A stretch of DNA of 64,000 bases, taken from contig NZ_CP048106.1 in assembly GCF_010092985.1 (NCBI RefSeq), positions 2,976,001 to 3,040,000 of the forward strand, in the 5' to 3' direction. The translations under genes were made by a program, and so were the position numbers. The stretch is from Pontibacter pudoricolor. Its GTDB lineage: Bacteria; Bacteroidota; Bacteroidia; Cytophagales; Hymenobacteraceae. Shown here one piece after another: positions 35,986-45,131 of the stretch (position 1 is the first letter of the stretch; every line of letters starts with the position of its first letter). Under the pieces are notes generated by a model that did not search any database, was not told the origin of the DNA, and saw only the letters and a list, made by a program, of their open reading frames with translations.

Positions 35986-37001
35986 TGAATATTAAGGAAC
36001 AATATAGAAATAAAATAACTCAGTGGTCAGCAGAAGATGAAGGACGACATTTTCTAGAAATTGATCAAAAAATCAGATTTTTAGCTGATCAATTATATTT
36101 AGATTATGAACCGACTTTTGGCCCCTTTCCTGATTTTATTTCAAGACTAGCTAGTTGGGTATTTAATGTGGATGATGAAGAAGATCAGAAACTATTATTA
36201 ACATTAGTACCCAAAATTTTTTATGTAGGTAGAGAAGAGTTTAACTGTTTACATAGAACAGCTTTTAACTCTCACATTGTTCCTTGGTTAGTTGAAAACG
36301 GCGATAGAAAATTTGAAGATATACTCTATGAATCAGATCTGGAGAATGCCATAAGCCAAACTTGGTTTTGCCCTGTTACGGACAGCTTCAGAATAAACCA
36401 ATTTTACCACCTTAATCAAATCAGTTCGAAGCATACTTTTAGACCTGATTGGAGATCCTTAACCAAGTTTGGAGACAGCCAAAAAATTATTGAATACATC
36501 AGAATAAACAATGTAAAGAATCTAGTTTTATTAGAAGACTTTGTAGGTAGTGGTGGGCAAGCAAGCTCACCTATTAAATTTGCCTGCCAACTTTTAGAAG
36601 ATGTAAAATCTAAGATTGGGTGGGAAGTACGTATACTTTTTTTACCTATGATTATTTGTCCTAAAGGTTTTGATCACATCAACAATACAGTTGTATGGCA
36701 ATATAATGAACTACTAAGTTTTAAGCCAATAATAAGAATAGGTGAAACAGATGTTATCAATGATGACTCAATTAAACTGAATCATCAATTAAACCCATAT
36801 GCAGAATTGATGAAACGTCAATTCGCAAAAGTACTTGGTTCAAGTACATCCGGTGAACACAAAAAACTATCTGAGTTTGGCTATAAAAACACAGGTGGAA
36901 CAGTAGTAATGTTTACCAATACTCCTAATAACTCTTTACCGGTAATCTTTGTTGAGTCAGATACTTGGTCTCCATTATTTAAGAGACATTCTAGAGATTA
37001 A
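35985..37001 (+). CDS. Phosphoribosyltransferase-like protein of a conflict system (PRTase-CE type)
   Basis: A 338-residue protein whose central motif VLLEDFVGSGGQ (about residues 181-192) matches the PRPP-binding loop of phosphoribosyltransferases (two acidic residues, then Gly-Ser-Gly). A helical N-terminal half (1-140) precedes it. The layout recalls the PRTase-CE family that I associate with bacterial conflict operons; the name needs a profile search. It overlaps the methyltransferase stop by one base and is followed by an ATPase gene after one base. It could make or modify a nucleotide, or use PRPP to modify a target; no partner enzyme is identifiable. Confidence 0.7.
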   Translation: MNIKEQYRNKITQWSAEDEGRHFLEIDQKIRFLADQLYLDYEPTFGPFPDFISRLASWVFNVDDEEDQKLLLTLVPKIFYVGREEFNCLHRTAFNSHIVPWLVENGDRKFEDILYESDLENAISQTWFCPVTDSFRINQFYHLNQISSKHTFRPDWRSLTKFGDSQKIIEYIRINNVKNLVLLEDFVGSGGQASSPIKFACQLLEDVKSKIGWEVRILFLPMIICPKGFDHINNTVVWQYNELLSFKPIIRIGETDVINDDSIKLNHQLNPYAELMKRQFAKVLGSSTSGEHKKLSEFGYKNTGGTVVMFTNTPNNSLPVIFVESDTWSPLFKRHSRD

Positions 37002-37002
37002 T

Positions 37003-39030
37003 ATGATGAATAAAATAAACCCATTTCATGAGCTGTATGTAACTGAATCATTTGATGCTGATTCATTTGTACACCTTTTTAGTGATGTTTTAATAAATCA
37101 TACATCTGCTTTATTTAAGCCGGGGAATGTTGTGCTTCAGGGACTCCCAGGAACAGGTAAGACAATGATGCTGAGTCTATTGAAGCCCTCAATTCGGTTA
37201 GCTTATAAAAGAAGTGGAACTCCCTTTCCAGTTTCTACTGAGAATAGCAAATTTATTGGAGCTGGAATAAACCTTATTAGGAGCAGTGTAGCTGACTTTG
37301 GGCAAAGACCAGTTAATAACACCGAAGACCTAAACGAACTGGCTGTGTACTTTGGTGACTTTATAAATTATTGGGTCGTAAGAGATATTATACTTTCAGT
37401 TCAAGAGTTAAGTGGCGAGCTTAGTAAAGATATTGGTATAGATTTCTCTATAAAGAAATTAAATGATTTTGCCGTTAAGTTAAAGAAAGAAGACTGCTGG
37501 TTTGAATATTTAGATGATGTAAAAGATTTTGAAAGCCTAACAAATAGGCTGAAGTCTAGAGTTGTTAGCTATAGATCATACTTACATTTTAACACAGATA
37601 CACTTCCATCTAAGATCACAAACTCAAAAACCGCAATAGGGATTCCTATATCAGCAACTGTAAATCTTTTGCGTAAGTGTGGTATTATTGAAAATGATGT
37701 TCAGGTTTATGTGAGAATTGATCAATATGAAGAATTAGCTTGGCTTGACAACGGGATAAAAGGACTTGGCACAAAATTTAAATCTGTTATAAACAAACTA
37801 TTAGCTATGAGAGACGCAAGCGTTTCTTATAGAATTGGAACAAGACCATTTGCTTGGAAAGATGACACCCAAGAAATATTTGGCACTAGTGCAAGGCTTG
37901 AAGAATCAAGAAATTATTTATCAATTTCAATTGATGAAGTTCTTAGAAGGCCTGAAAACATAAGAACTTATATTTTCCCTAAGTTTGCTGAAGACATATT
38001 CGAAAAGAGGCTAGCTATCAATAATTTACTAATTGGCAATAAAAATAACCCCAAATTAAAAAAGAGTTTATTGTCTGAAGTTTTTGGAGATGGCTTAAGT
38101 GCAAATGAAAAGGTTCTCAATTATGTTGCCAAGAAATCAAAGAATAATATTCTTAAACTTGAACCAACATGGCCTGATGCTTGGAAAAACTTTCTAATTG
38201 AATTGGCTGATGAGGACCCTTTGTCTGCAAGGTTAGGTGAAGCATGGGCTCGACAAAGAGGAAAAGGTAATATCATATTTAATATCCCCACTACTCGTCC
38301 TTTCCCGTGGGAAACTAAAGGGAAATTATATTGGGAGAAGGAGCGAATAGACCAAGCTCTTTTACAAATAGCATCAAGAAATAGGCAACAACTTATTTGG
38401 CAAGGTAAAAAAGACATTCTTAACCTTAGTGGAGGTAATATTTTAGCATTCTTAAACCTTTGCCAACAAATCTGGGAAGTTTGGATGAGAGATTCCAACA
38501 TAGATAATGGTACTGAAAAATTACCGCAAATAGCACCTTCTATTCAGACACTTGGAATACTTGAAGCAAGTGCAAACTGGTTTGATAGAATATCAAGAGA
38601 GAATGGAGGAAAGGAAAGAAAACAATTCATAGCATATATTGGGTCTTTATTTCATAAAAACCTAGTCGAGGATTTTAGCATGTCAAATCCAGGCTTTAAC
38701 GGGTTTTCTATTGAAACACAAGAACTAGACAGGTTTGAAGAAGTTTACAAGTTTCTTAAAGAAGCATCGGACTTTGGTGACTTACAGGACAGGCCCCACA
38801 CAACAAAATATAAAAACAGAAAAAAGAGAGTTAAATGGTATTTGAATCCCATTTTATCCCCTTATTTTAAGATTCCACCCACTCATACAAAAGAACCAAT
38901 GTATATTACATTGAAAGATTTGATAAGTTGGTTGAACGAATCTTCAGCATTTACCCACACATTAGAAACAAGTTCACTTAATATTAAAACTGATGGAGGG
39001 ACAAAGTCGCATCAGATCTCTCTATTTTAA
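37003..39030 (+). CDS. ORC/CDC6-like P-loop ATPase of a conflict system
   Basis: A 675-residue protein with Walker A GLPGTGKT (residues 47-54) and a Walker B/sensor-like strand VYVRIDQYEEL (about 236-246). A later RIGTRPFAW segment may be sensor 1, and a long C-terminal half probably holds winged-helix or target-binding regions. This is the pattern of ORC/CDC6-like or STAND ATPases used as sensors in defence operons. The frame is open to 36949, but I start at the ATG at 37003, one base after the upstream stop. Strongly AT-rich codons match its operon neighbours and differ from the chromosome. Confidence 0.7.
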   Translation: MMNKINPFHELYVTESFDADSFVHLFSDVLINHTSALFKPGNVVLQGLPGTGKTMMLSLLKPSIRLAYKRSGTPFPVSTENSKFIGAGINLIRSSVADFGQRPVNNTEDLNELAVYFGDFINYWVVRDIILSVQELSGELSKDIGIDFSIKKLNDFAVKLKKEDCWFEYLDDVKDFESLTNRLKSRVVSYRSYLHFNTDTLPSKITNSKTAIGIPISATVNLLRKCGIIENDVQVYVRIDQYEELAWLDNGIKGLGTKFKSVINKLLAMRDASVSYRIGTRPFAWKDDTQEIFGTSARLEESRNYLSISIDEVLRRPENIRTYIFPKFAEDIFEKRLAINNLLIGNKNNPKLKKSLLSEVFGDGLSANEKVLNYVAKKSKNNILKLEPTWPDAWKNFLIELADEDPLSARLGEAWARQRGKGNIIFNIPTTRPFPWETKGKLYWEKERIDQALLQIASRNRQQLIWQGKKDILNLSGGNILAFLNLCQQIWEVWMRDSNIDNGTEKLPQIAPSIQTLGILEASANWFDRISRENGGKERKQFIAYIGSLFHKNLVEDFSMSNPGFNGFSIETQELDRFEEVYKFLKEASDFGDLQDRPHTTKYKNRKKRVKWYLNPILSPYFKIPPTHTKEPMYITLKDLISWLNESSAFTHTLETSSLNIKTDGGTKSHQISLF

Positions 39031-39035
39031 TAAGG

Positions 39036-40007
39036 ATGAATACAAACTTTAGACCTTGGGGAAAGTTAGATTGGCTACTTTCTAAAATTAATGACTATGA
39101 ATTTAATGTATATAGTTGTATTTCTACTGAAGATCGTTGTCTAGAAACACTTAAAATTTTACAAACCCGTAACTCTTTATCTAATCATAAGTTTATAGAG
39201 ATTATTGATCCTGTAGATACAGATGAACATAAGAAAAACAGGAGTAAAAATGTGCAAGAACTTTCTTCATTACTAGAAAGTCCTTGTATAGAAACCTATG
39301 ATCTGTTTTGTCCTATAAATAACATAGTTACTAGCATTTCCGACTTTGTTGATAATTCCAACGGCCATATTATTCTAGATATTAGTTCTTTCCCTAAAAG
39401 GTTTTTTTTCCCCCTAACTAAACTATTATTAAGGCTAGAAAAAGTTAATACGTTAATTATTACTTATACAACACCAGAAAGATATTCAACAGGTAATTTA
39501 TCAGAGAATCCCAGAGAATGGTCACATTTACCAATGTTTGAAGTAGATGATCCTGATATTACGTATGAAACAGCTCTTATTGGCTTAGGATTTATGCCAT
39601 TAGGTCTTACAAATTTATTGAAAGACAAATTCAGCGAAACTGAAGTAAGATTAATGTTTCCTTTCCCACCAGGTCCACCATCTTTTCAAAGAACGTGGAA
39701 CTTCATTGAAGAATTAAAAAGCTTTCCTCGAATAGATCATCGGAAGACTATACGTGTAGATGCACTTAATGTATCAGATACTTTTGAAATGGTAAAGTCA
39801 CTTACACATTCTGGGAACGAAAGAATTTTAATGGCACCCTATGGTCCTAAAACAATGTCATTAGCAATGTGTATTTATGCTTGTTTAAGTGATTCTCCTG
39901 TATACTATACCCAACCAGCAGCTTATGATTCCAAGTATAGCGAGGGAACAAAAGACTGTTATAGTTATTGTATAAAGTTAAATGGGAGAAATTTCTATAA
40001 TATATAG
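39036..40007 (+). CDS. Unknown alpha/beta protein, CARF-like C-terminal motif
   Basis: A 323-residue protein that I do not recognise. Two segments suggest a Rossmann-like fold: IILDISSFPKRFFFPL (about residues 111-126) and ILMAPYGPKTMSLAMCIYA (about 264-282). The second recalls the GGTKPMSLA motif of CARF nucleotide-sensing domains, followed, as there, by a strand with PVYYTQP. No HEPN, nuclease or TIR motif is visible. It begins 5 bases after the ATPase stop and closes the four-gene operon. It might bind a nucleotide made by the PRTase-like protein; this is only inference. Confidence 0.55.
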   Translation: MNTNFRPWGKLDWLLSKINDYEFNVYSCISTEDRCLETLKILQTRNSLSNHKFIEIIDPVDTDEHKKNRSKNVQELSSLLESPCIETYDLFCPINNIVTSISDFVDNSNGHIILDISSFPKRFFFPLTKLLLRLEKVNTLIITYTTPERYSTGNLSENPREWSHLPMFEVDDPDITYETALIGLGFMPLGLTNLLKDKFSETEVRLMFPFPPGPPSFQRTWNFIEELKSFPRIDHRKTIRVDALNVSDTFEMVKSLTHSGNERILMAPYGPKTMSLAMCIYACLSDSPVYYTQPAAYDSKYSEGTKDCYSYCIKLNGRNFYNI

Positions 40008-40354
40008 TCCAATACTGTGTTTAGCACTTCAATTTTGTTCATACCTAAACCACTTCATAGATATTAGCATTTTGAGCTTTAACTTATTGCTATAATTTAA
40101 AATTATGTTAAGTGCAGTTTATATATTTTTAATAATATTGTTTGCAAGTAATTAACTGAGAGAGAGCAATATCTAATAGATTTTGTGATTTATCATCCAG
40201 AAGGTTGTAACAACATAATATTAAGATAGCGTTAAACTATTTTTTATTTTTTTGCGGAAGTTAAAACGCCACTCTCCCAGTAAAGAGCCCCCCACCCAAG
40301 CCTGCGGGTGGATGTACCCCCCGTTGTTTTGTTTCACTTCAAATAAAAAAGACG
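40008..40354. other. AT-rich non-coding spacer with leader hairpin
   Basis: No gene seen. The left 240 bp is AT-rich. Near the right end CCACCC (40292-40297)/GGGTGG (40306-40311) forms a hairpin ahead of the gene at 40355, with long C-runs on both sides. GC content rises sharply at about 40260, a likely internal junction between cargo modules. Confidence 0.5.
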
Positions 40355-40696
40355 ATGGTAACCATTAGCGGCTTTAAAAAACGCACGTCCGAGGACGGCA
40401 AGGAGTTCAATGTCCTGCTTTTACAGGGAGATGTAGAGTTGATTCAGTCCAAGGAATCCGGCAGGTTCTACGCCACGGCCAAGACCTGCACCATACCCTG
40501 TACCTTTAACGATCCCATGTGCCAGGGCCTGATCGGGAGAACGCTTCCAGGCAACATCGAGAAGGTGGTGTGCGATCCCTACGACTACCACATTCCGGGC
40601 ACGGACGAGATCATCTCGCTGGCTTATTCCTATTACTATGATCCGATCGAGAGGACGATGGAGCAGGAAGTCTTCCAGTTGAAAAGAGCAGCGTAA
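40355..40696 (+). CDS. Hypothetical protein of mobile-element type
   Basis: A 113-residue soluble protein with no family I can name. It reads MVTISGFKKRTSEDGKEFNV at the start, has a CTIPCTF pair of Cys mid-protein and a Tyr-rich LAYSYYYDP near the end. Codon use is GC-rich compared with the preceding operon. A strong terminator follows, so it is probably monocistronic. Its neighbours (91-residue protein, DUF3871) suggest a conserved Bacteroidota element backbone gene. Confidence 0.65.
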   Translation: MVTISGFKKRTSEDGKEFNVLLLQGDVELIQSKESGRFYATAKTCTIPCTFNDPMCQGLIGRTLPGNIEKVVCDPYDYHIPGTDEIISLAYSYYYDPIERTMEQEVFQLKRAA

Positions 40697-40704
40697 GCAG
40701 CAGG

Positions 40705-40729
40705 GGGTAGCCAGATGGCTGCCCTTTTT
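40705..40729 (+). terminator. Intrinsic terminator
   Basis: GGGTAGCCA/TGGCTGCCC with a 2-nt loop and a T-run. Confidence 0.85.
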
Positions 40730-40752
40730 ATTTCCACTTAACAGCTACAAAC

Positions 40753-41028
40753 ATGCTTACCAACTACCTGCTGAGCACGGAGCCAAGCGAGTTCGCTGAC
40801 AGCTGCCTGTTTCTCTCGCCTTTCAGACTGCAACGGGCTTACTGCCCTTTTCAGGTGGTCTGCATCAAAGCCATCCGCAGCATCAGCGAAGGAGAGCGGA
40901 AACGGGTGGATAAGGTGCTGAGCTGGGACACCGGCACTATGCTGTTCTTCATAGAAGGGAAGCTGTACCCGCACCACCATTTCAGCTACAGGCCGCCCAC
41001 GCAGTTTGTAGCCACGGCGGTGAACTGA
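40753..41028 (+). CDS. Hypothetical 91-residue protein
   Basis: A small protein (starts MLTNYLLSTEPSEFADS, ends RPPTQFVATAVN) with balanced composition and a mid-region Cys. No family recognised. I prefer it over the 80-residue frame on the opposite strand because it follows a terminator, has a normal ATG context and matches the direction of its neighbours. The 195-bp gap after it contains a GGATAG.AGCC/GGCTTCTATCC hairpin (about 41149-41178). Confidence 0.5.
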   Translation: MLTNYLLSTEPSEFADSCLFLSPFRLQRAYCPFQVVCIKAIRSISEGERKRVDKVLSWDTGTMLFFIEGKLYPHHHFSYRPPTQFVATAVN

Positions 41029-41223
41029 GCGGGCAGTCAGGAGTTATGCTGAATTTCTTAGGCATTGTTCTGTGAGATAGTTTCTCCTGCCAATTAAAAA
41101 ACTACTGAAAGAACGTAGCCGCAACCATGCGCTGCAGCAAGATGGAAAGGGATAGGAGCCATGCCGGGCTTCTATCCTTAGCAGCACTTCAATTAGTTTA
41201 AATCAACCACAAACTTAATTAAC

Positions 41224-42228
41224 ATGAGACATTCACTTATCAGGGTTACGCCCCAAGCAGAGCCCAGGCTTACAGTAAGCAGTAACAAGGAGTTAGAAGC
41301 AACCATTTCCAATTCTTCTGCATTTATAGCGGCTAACACAGTACCCATTGTCTTTTCTGAGCTGCAGCAGGAGCATATTATACCTGTTTATGTAAAAGAC
41401 AACGAACCATTAATCAGCCAGGCAGACTTCATCCGCACGACGCAGGAGATAGCATCCACCATCTTTAGCGGGGAGCGTATCCAGTCCCCTCAGATTAGGT
41501 GTAGCCATCCCATTAAGGGAAGAATACCAGAAGCGAAGGATAAGCCTGCCAACCAGCTGCAGGACTGGGAGAGAACTCTATACTATGAACGAATGATGTT
41601 TCTCCTGGAGATTCCATCGGTCGTGAATACAATAGACAACAATCAGCTTACCTTGACCATTGGGGGCGTGAAGGCCTACAACCTGGATAATCTCTACAAT
41701 AAAAAGGGAGCTGCTGAGCACTTCAAGGTATTCATTGGGTTCAATAACTTGGTATGCACCAATCTGTGCGTGAAAACAGATGGTTACTTAGCGGATTTGA
41801 AAGTAAGCCATGTAGATCAGCTATATTCAGGCATTCAACAGCTATTAAGCTCTTACGATCAGCATCAGCACCTTACACAGATGCATGCTTTGACAGAGTG
41901 TTCTATCACAGAACAGCAGTTTGCACAGTTATTGGGACGCTGCAGAATGTACCAGCACCTTCCGAAAGAAGAGAAGAAACAAATTCCTGCTTTACTATTT
42001 GGAGACTCCCAGTTAACTGCTGTCTGCAGGGACTACTACAGAGACCCCAGCTTCTGCAAACAGGAAGATGGAAACATCAGCCTGTGGAAGCTTTACAACC
42101 TTTTGACTGGAGCCAATAAGTCAACTTACATCGACCAGTTCCTGGATCGCTCAGTGAATGCGCTGGAATTTGCAACCCAGATACAGGGAGCTGTGCAAGG
42201 GCATGCTTCCAACTGGTATGTCAACTAA
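41224..42228 (+). CDS. DUF3871 family protein
   Basis: A 334-residue protein that I recognise as DUF3871, a Bacteroidota family tied to mobile elements. Typical segments are VVNTIDNNQLTLTIGGVKAYN, split here for length, FIGFNNLVCTNLCV, and the end SLWKLYNLLTGANKSTYIDQ. The C-terminal region resembles that of phage DUF932-type proteins of unknown role. No catalytic motif. Single gene, convergent with the nuclease at 42342. Confidence 0.8.
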   Translation: MRHSLIRVTPQAEPRLTVSSNKELEATISNSSAFIAANTVPIVFSELQQEHIIPVYVKDNEPLISQADFIRTTQEIASTIFSGERIQSPQIRCSHPIKGRIPEAKDKPANQLQDWERTLYYERMMFLLEIPSVVNTIDNNQLTLTIGGVKAYNLDNLYNKKGAAEHFKVFIGFNNLVCTNLCVKTDGYLADLKVSHVDQLYSGIQQLLSSYDQHQHLTQMHALTECSITEQQFAQLLGRCRMYQHLPKEEKKQIPALLFGDSQLTAVCRDYYRDPSFCKQEDGNISLWKLYNLLTGANKSTYIDQFLDRSVNALEFATQIQGAVQGHASNWYVN

Positions 42229-42260
42229 CAGAAAAAGCCTTTTAGTTAGATGTAGCATTG

Positions 42261-42290
42261 GGTAGGTAGCACATCAACAGGCTACCTATC
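42261..42290. terminator. Hairpin between convergent genes
   Basis: GGTAGGTAGC/GCTACCTATC with a 10-nt loop; likely a bidirectional terminator, although the T-run is weak. Confidence 0.55.
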
Positions 42291-42341
42291 TATTCCCTTA
42301 CTAAATTTACTGTAAGGCGACTCTCAAGGTATCAACAGCAA

Positions 42342-43196
42342 TTACCTAGTTGGACCTCTATCAGTCTGCCGCTCCAACGTCTCCTGCAGATCGTCAGCTA
42401 CATTGGACAGAAGATCATAACCTGTTGCTGTCTCTATGGCATCCACTGTGGTGCGATAAGCTCCCCAATCAGAGCTGATGGAGTTGTTGTTAGGCGTGTC
42501 TACTGCGATCACCCTTATGCTAGAGTTTATCCTACTCAAATCATTCACCCCCTCAGGTAGTATAACCAGCACTTTCCAGATGCGGTTAGGCACTGTCACT
42601 CTTCCCTGGTCTATGGTCTGTGCCAGTCCATTGCTGCCTGTGCCACCACTTCCATAACTTCCCATGATTACGTACACTTCCATTCCAGCATCCACCAGAT
42701 CACGTGTATAGTCTTCCAGATTAGCCCATGTCTGACGGTTATGATTAGGGGCTTGTGGAATCATATTGGTCATCAGGAAGGTTGCTGAGTTATCTTCAAC
42801 CGTCCTTGTTCTATCTGCAGATGGCGTATTATGGCCTCTGTCAAAACCACTGCCTGTATAGCTGGTAGCAGTCACCTTGTACCAGTCAGCAGGTAAACTC
42901 TGGTCTGCTCTAAAATCATCCTGTCTGTCTGCAGTACCCAGCCAATCCTTGCTTACATACCAACTCACCCAATTAGGCGTTCCCCTGTCACGACTATAAG
43001 AGAGTGTATACTGTGGCCTTTCAATGAGAAAGTTGTTCACGCTGCTAACATCAGCTACAGCATTACTGGGATTACCCAGCAGCAGGTGGGCTCCATCATC
43101 AGCTGTTATGGATTTGCCAGGAATAACTTCAGTCTCTTTACAACTTAAGAGAAGCAGTATAAGGAAAAAGGGATATAAAAGTCTTTGTTTAAGCAT
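42342..43196 (-). CDS. NUC1-type DNA/RNA non-specific endonuclease, lipoprotein
   Basis: A 284-residue beta-beta-alpha-metal nuclease. Signal ends LILLLLSC (Cys19), so it would be lipid-anchored outside the cytoplasm. The active site is D119-R-G-H122 in FDRGHNTPSAD (general base His122), with a metal-binding Asn in the downstream NMIPQAPNHN segment and an R-x-W helix (NRQTWANLE). It degrades DNA and RNA without sequence preference in known relatives. On an island it may serve nutrient scavenging or attack incoming DNA. No immunity gene is visible beside it. Confidence 0.9.
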   Translation of the reverse strand: MLKQRLLYPFFLILLLLSCKETEVIPGKSITADDGAHLLLGNPSNAVADVSSVNNFLIERPQYTLSYSRDRGTPNWVSWYVSKDWLGTADRQDDFRADQSLPADWYKVTATSYTGSGFDRGHNTPSADRTRTVEDNSATFLMTNMIPQAPNHNRQTWANLEDYTRDLVDAGMEVYVIMGSYGSGGTGSNGLAQTIDQGRVTVPNRIWKVLVILPEGVNDLSRINSSIRVIAVDTPNNNSISSDWGAYRTTVDAIETATGYDLLSNVADDLQETLERQTDRGPTR

Positions 43197-43343
43197 AACA
43201 GTATTGAAAAAAGTGAGCTGCTGTAGTAAACGCCTGCTATTGTTTGTTGTTACTACAGTTATGAATAGTATTCATCTTTAAGGTAATTATTAATCATGTA
43301 ATTAAGCTTAAGCGTACAGTTAGTGTAAGCAGCATTAATAATA

Positions 43344-43595
43344 ATGGACTTCTACGAATTCAACTACTTACCAGGAAATGACAGGGCTGAGCTTCTCTGG
43401 CAGCATGGAAGGCTACTGGCTATCAGAGACTATATGGGCTGCTCTATTGTTCTGTATAAGATGCAAGAGTTCTTTGCTGAAGTATGGTACTCACCAGAAG
43501 ACAACCAGATAGCGTTGGTACATGGTTTCAAGAGCCCTGAACTGTTAGAGCCTTACATAGAGTCAATCAATCTGGAAGAATTGTTTGGAAAGTAG
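43344..43595 (+). CDS. Hypothetical 83-residue protein
   Basis: A small acidic protein (starts MDFYEFNYLPGNDRAELLW, ends LEELFGK) rich in aromatic residues, probably compact and soluble. No family recognised. It lies between the NUC1 gene (divergent) and SRAP (same strand, 134 bases on). A short ACCCTG/CAGGGT hairpin follows at about 43630-43650. Confidence 0.6.
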   Translation: MDFYEFNYLPGNDRAELLWQHGRLLAIRDYMGCSIVLYKMQEFFAEVWYSPEDNQIALVHGFKSPELLEPYIESINLEELFGK

Positions 43596-43729
43596 TCTTT
43601 GTTAGTTAACCTGCAATTGTATACTGTACCCTGTAACACTGCAGGGTCTCTTCTGCACCATCAACCTTAAACCTACCTGTACATTTACTTTCTCTTATGC
43701 GTATGCAGGAGTAACTAAACCAATGCCAA

Positions 43730-44392
43730 ATGTGTGGACGTTATTCTATTGTACCTAAGAAGATAAAAGGTAATTCACGAGCTGCTGGTCTGATAAAAAA
43801 GGCCTTGAAGGAAGGGCTCTATAATGTTGCTCCTTCGCAGCAACTGCCTGTGATGACCAATGTACAGCCTAATAGCATTCAGTTCTTCTCTTGGGGCTTA
43901 CAACCCTTCTGGGCGAAGGATGCAAAGGCTGTCAAGCGCTCTATCAATGCCAGAGCTGAAACGCTAACAGAGAAGCCTTCCTTTAGAAATTTACTAAAGT
44001 CCAAGCGATGTCTAGTACCAGCTGATGGTTTTTACGAATGGCAAGTCACAAATCATGGCAAGGTACCTTACAGAATCCTGCTAAAGAATGAAGAGTTGTT
44101 CTCCTTTGCAGGGCTTTGGGATGAATGGCTGGATAAGAGTACAGGTGAGGTATTACACACCTATACTATCATAACGACTGAAGCGAATGACTTAGTTAAG
44201 CCAATCCATGATCGAATGCCAGTGTTGCTATCACCTGATGCTGAAGAACTGTGGCTAGATGAACATCAGACTCAAGAAGAGTTAATATCTCTTTTAAAGC
44301 CATATAAGGCTGATGATATGAAGGCCTACCCAATTTCTCAATTAGTAAATTCTCCAACCAATAATATACCAGAGATCATCAATTCTCTATAA
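43730..44392 (+). CDS. SRAP (HMCES/YedK) abasic-site protein
   Basis: A 220-residue SOS-response-associated peptidase that covalently traps abasic sites in single-stranded DNA through its N-terminal cysteine. Cys2 is exposed after Met removal in MCGRYSIVP. NARAET (about residues 73-78), RCLVPADGFYEW (about 93-104, with catalytic Glu) and the THEAND-like EANDLVKPIHDRMPV (His in HDRMP) are all present. Full length. It sits upstream of umuDC on the same island, forming a DNA-damage group. Confidence 0.94.
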   Translation: MCGRYSIVPKKIKGNSRAAGLIKKALKEGLYNVAPSQQLPVMTNVQPNSIQFFSWGLQPFWAKDAKAVKRSINARAETLTEKPSFRNLLKSKRCLVPADGFYEWQVTNHGKVPYRILLKNEELFSFAGLWDEWLDKSTGEVLHTYTIITTEANDLVKPIHDRMPVLLSPDAEELWLDEHQTQEELISLLKPYKADDMKAYPISQLVNSPTNNIPEIINSL

Positions 44393-44393
44393 A

Positions 44394-45131
44394 TTAACTT
44401 TGGACTACTTCGAAAAGGCTTTCAAATGATTGATACAATTCTTGGCGCTTGATGTTAATATCATCAGAGGCAAACTTCTTCTGTATCATTTCCATGGTCT
44501 TTGAATCTATTAGTTTGGTCACATCGATTATAATAGACTCGATTTCTTCAGTAGCACCTTTCATATACTTTGGTTTGAAGAGCTCTATTGCTTGTTCTAC
44601 TTCATTGTTATCATCATCTGTTTCGAATAATAAATTACCAGTAAACATTGCGCCACTAGACATGTATTCAATGTATTCTTTAAGCTTCTGCTTATCACTT
44701 AGCCTGTATGCTAATAAAGGATCAATTTCAGCTAAACTATGCACTACTAAATCAAATTGCTGGCTTATCATTTTATAACTTTCCTTATCAAACTTAGCCT
44801 CTATTATTTTGTCTTTCATAGCTTCGAATGGTTTAGTTAAGGCTTCTTCAGCCTCAGGTGGAATGTTGTTAATGTCAATGCCTACTTTCTCTCTTACCCA
44901 TTGCATGAATAGCATAATGCATTCATCATAATGTTGTGAAGCTTTGAGTCTTACTCGAATCTCAAGTAGATAAAACAAGACCTTTTTAAGCTTCTTTTTA
45001 TCTTCATGAATGATCTTATCTTTTTCAGACTTTCTTGCAAAGAACCATACAAGACAAGCTCCCACAGTTGTACTAAAGAGTGTACTTATTAGAGTAAAAA
45101 CATTCTCCCACATGTCTAAAGTTGCTTCCAA
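44394..45131 (-). CDS. Single-pass membrane protein of unknown function
   Basis: A 245-residue protein with one TM helix near the N-terminus (about residues 10-32, VFTLISTLFSTTVGACLVWF), then a long charged, largely helical cytoplasmic part (KSEKDKIIHEDKKKLKKVLF onward) ending in another helix. A Met six codons in (MWENVF) is an alternative start. It converges on SRAP with a one-base gap. Similar one-TM helical proteins occur in mobile islands, but I cannot assign a family. Confidence 0.6.
   Translation of the reverse strand: MEATLDMWENVFTLISTLFSTTVGACLVWFFARKSEKDKIIHEDKKKLKKVLFYLLEIRVRLKASQHYDECIMLFMQWVREKVGIDINNIPPEAEEALTKPFEAMKDKIIEAKFDKESYKMISQQFDLVVHSLAEIDPLLAYRLSDKQKLKEYIEYMSSGAMFTGNLLFETDDDNNEVEQAIELFKPKYMKGATEEIESIIIDVTKLIDSKTMEMIQKKFASDDINIKRQELYQSFESLFEVVQS

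Noticed and set aside
34777..40007. Cluster A as an ordinary type II restriction-modification system
   Set aside because: No restriction endonuclease motif in the three accompanying proteins, and ATPase plus PRTase are not type II components.
40738..40980. Minus-strand 80-codon frame overlapping the 91-residue gene
   Set aside because: The plus-strand frame fits the direction of neighbours and follows a terminator; only one of the two is likely real.
41149..41178. Hairpin before DUF3871 as a riboswitch
   Set aside because: A single imperfect stem; equally well a terminator of the preceding gene.
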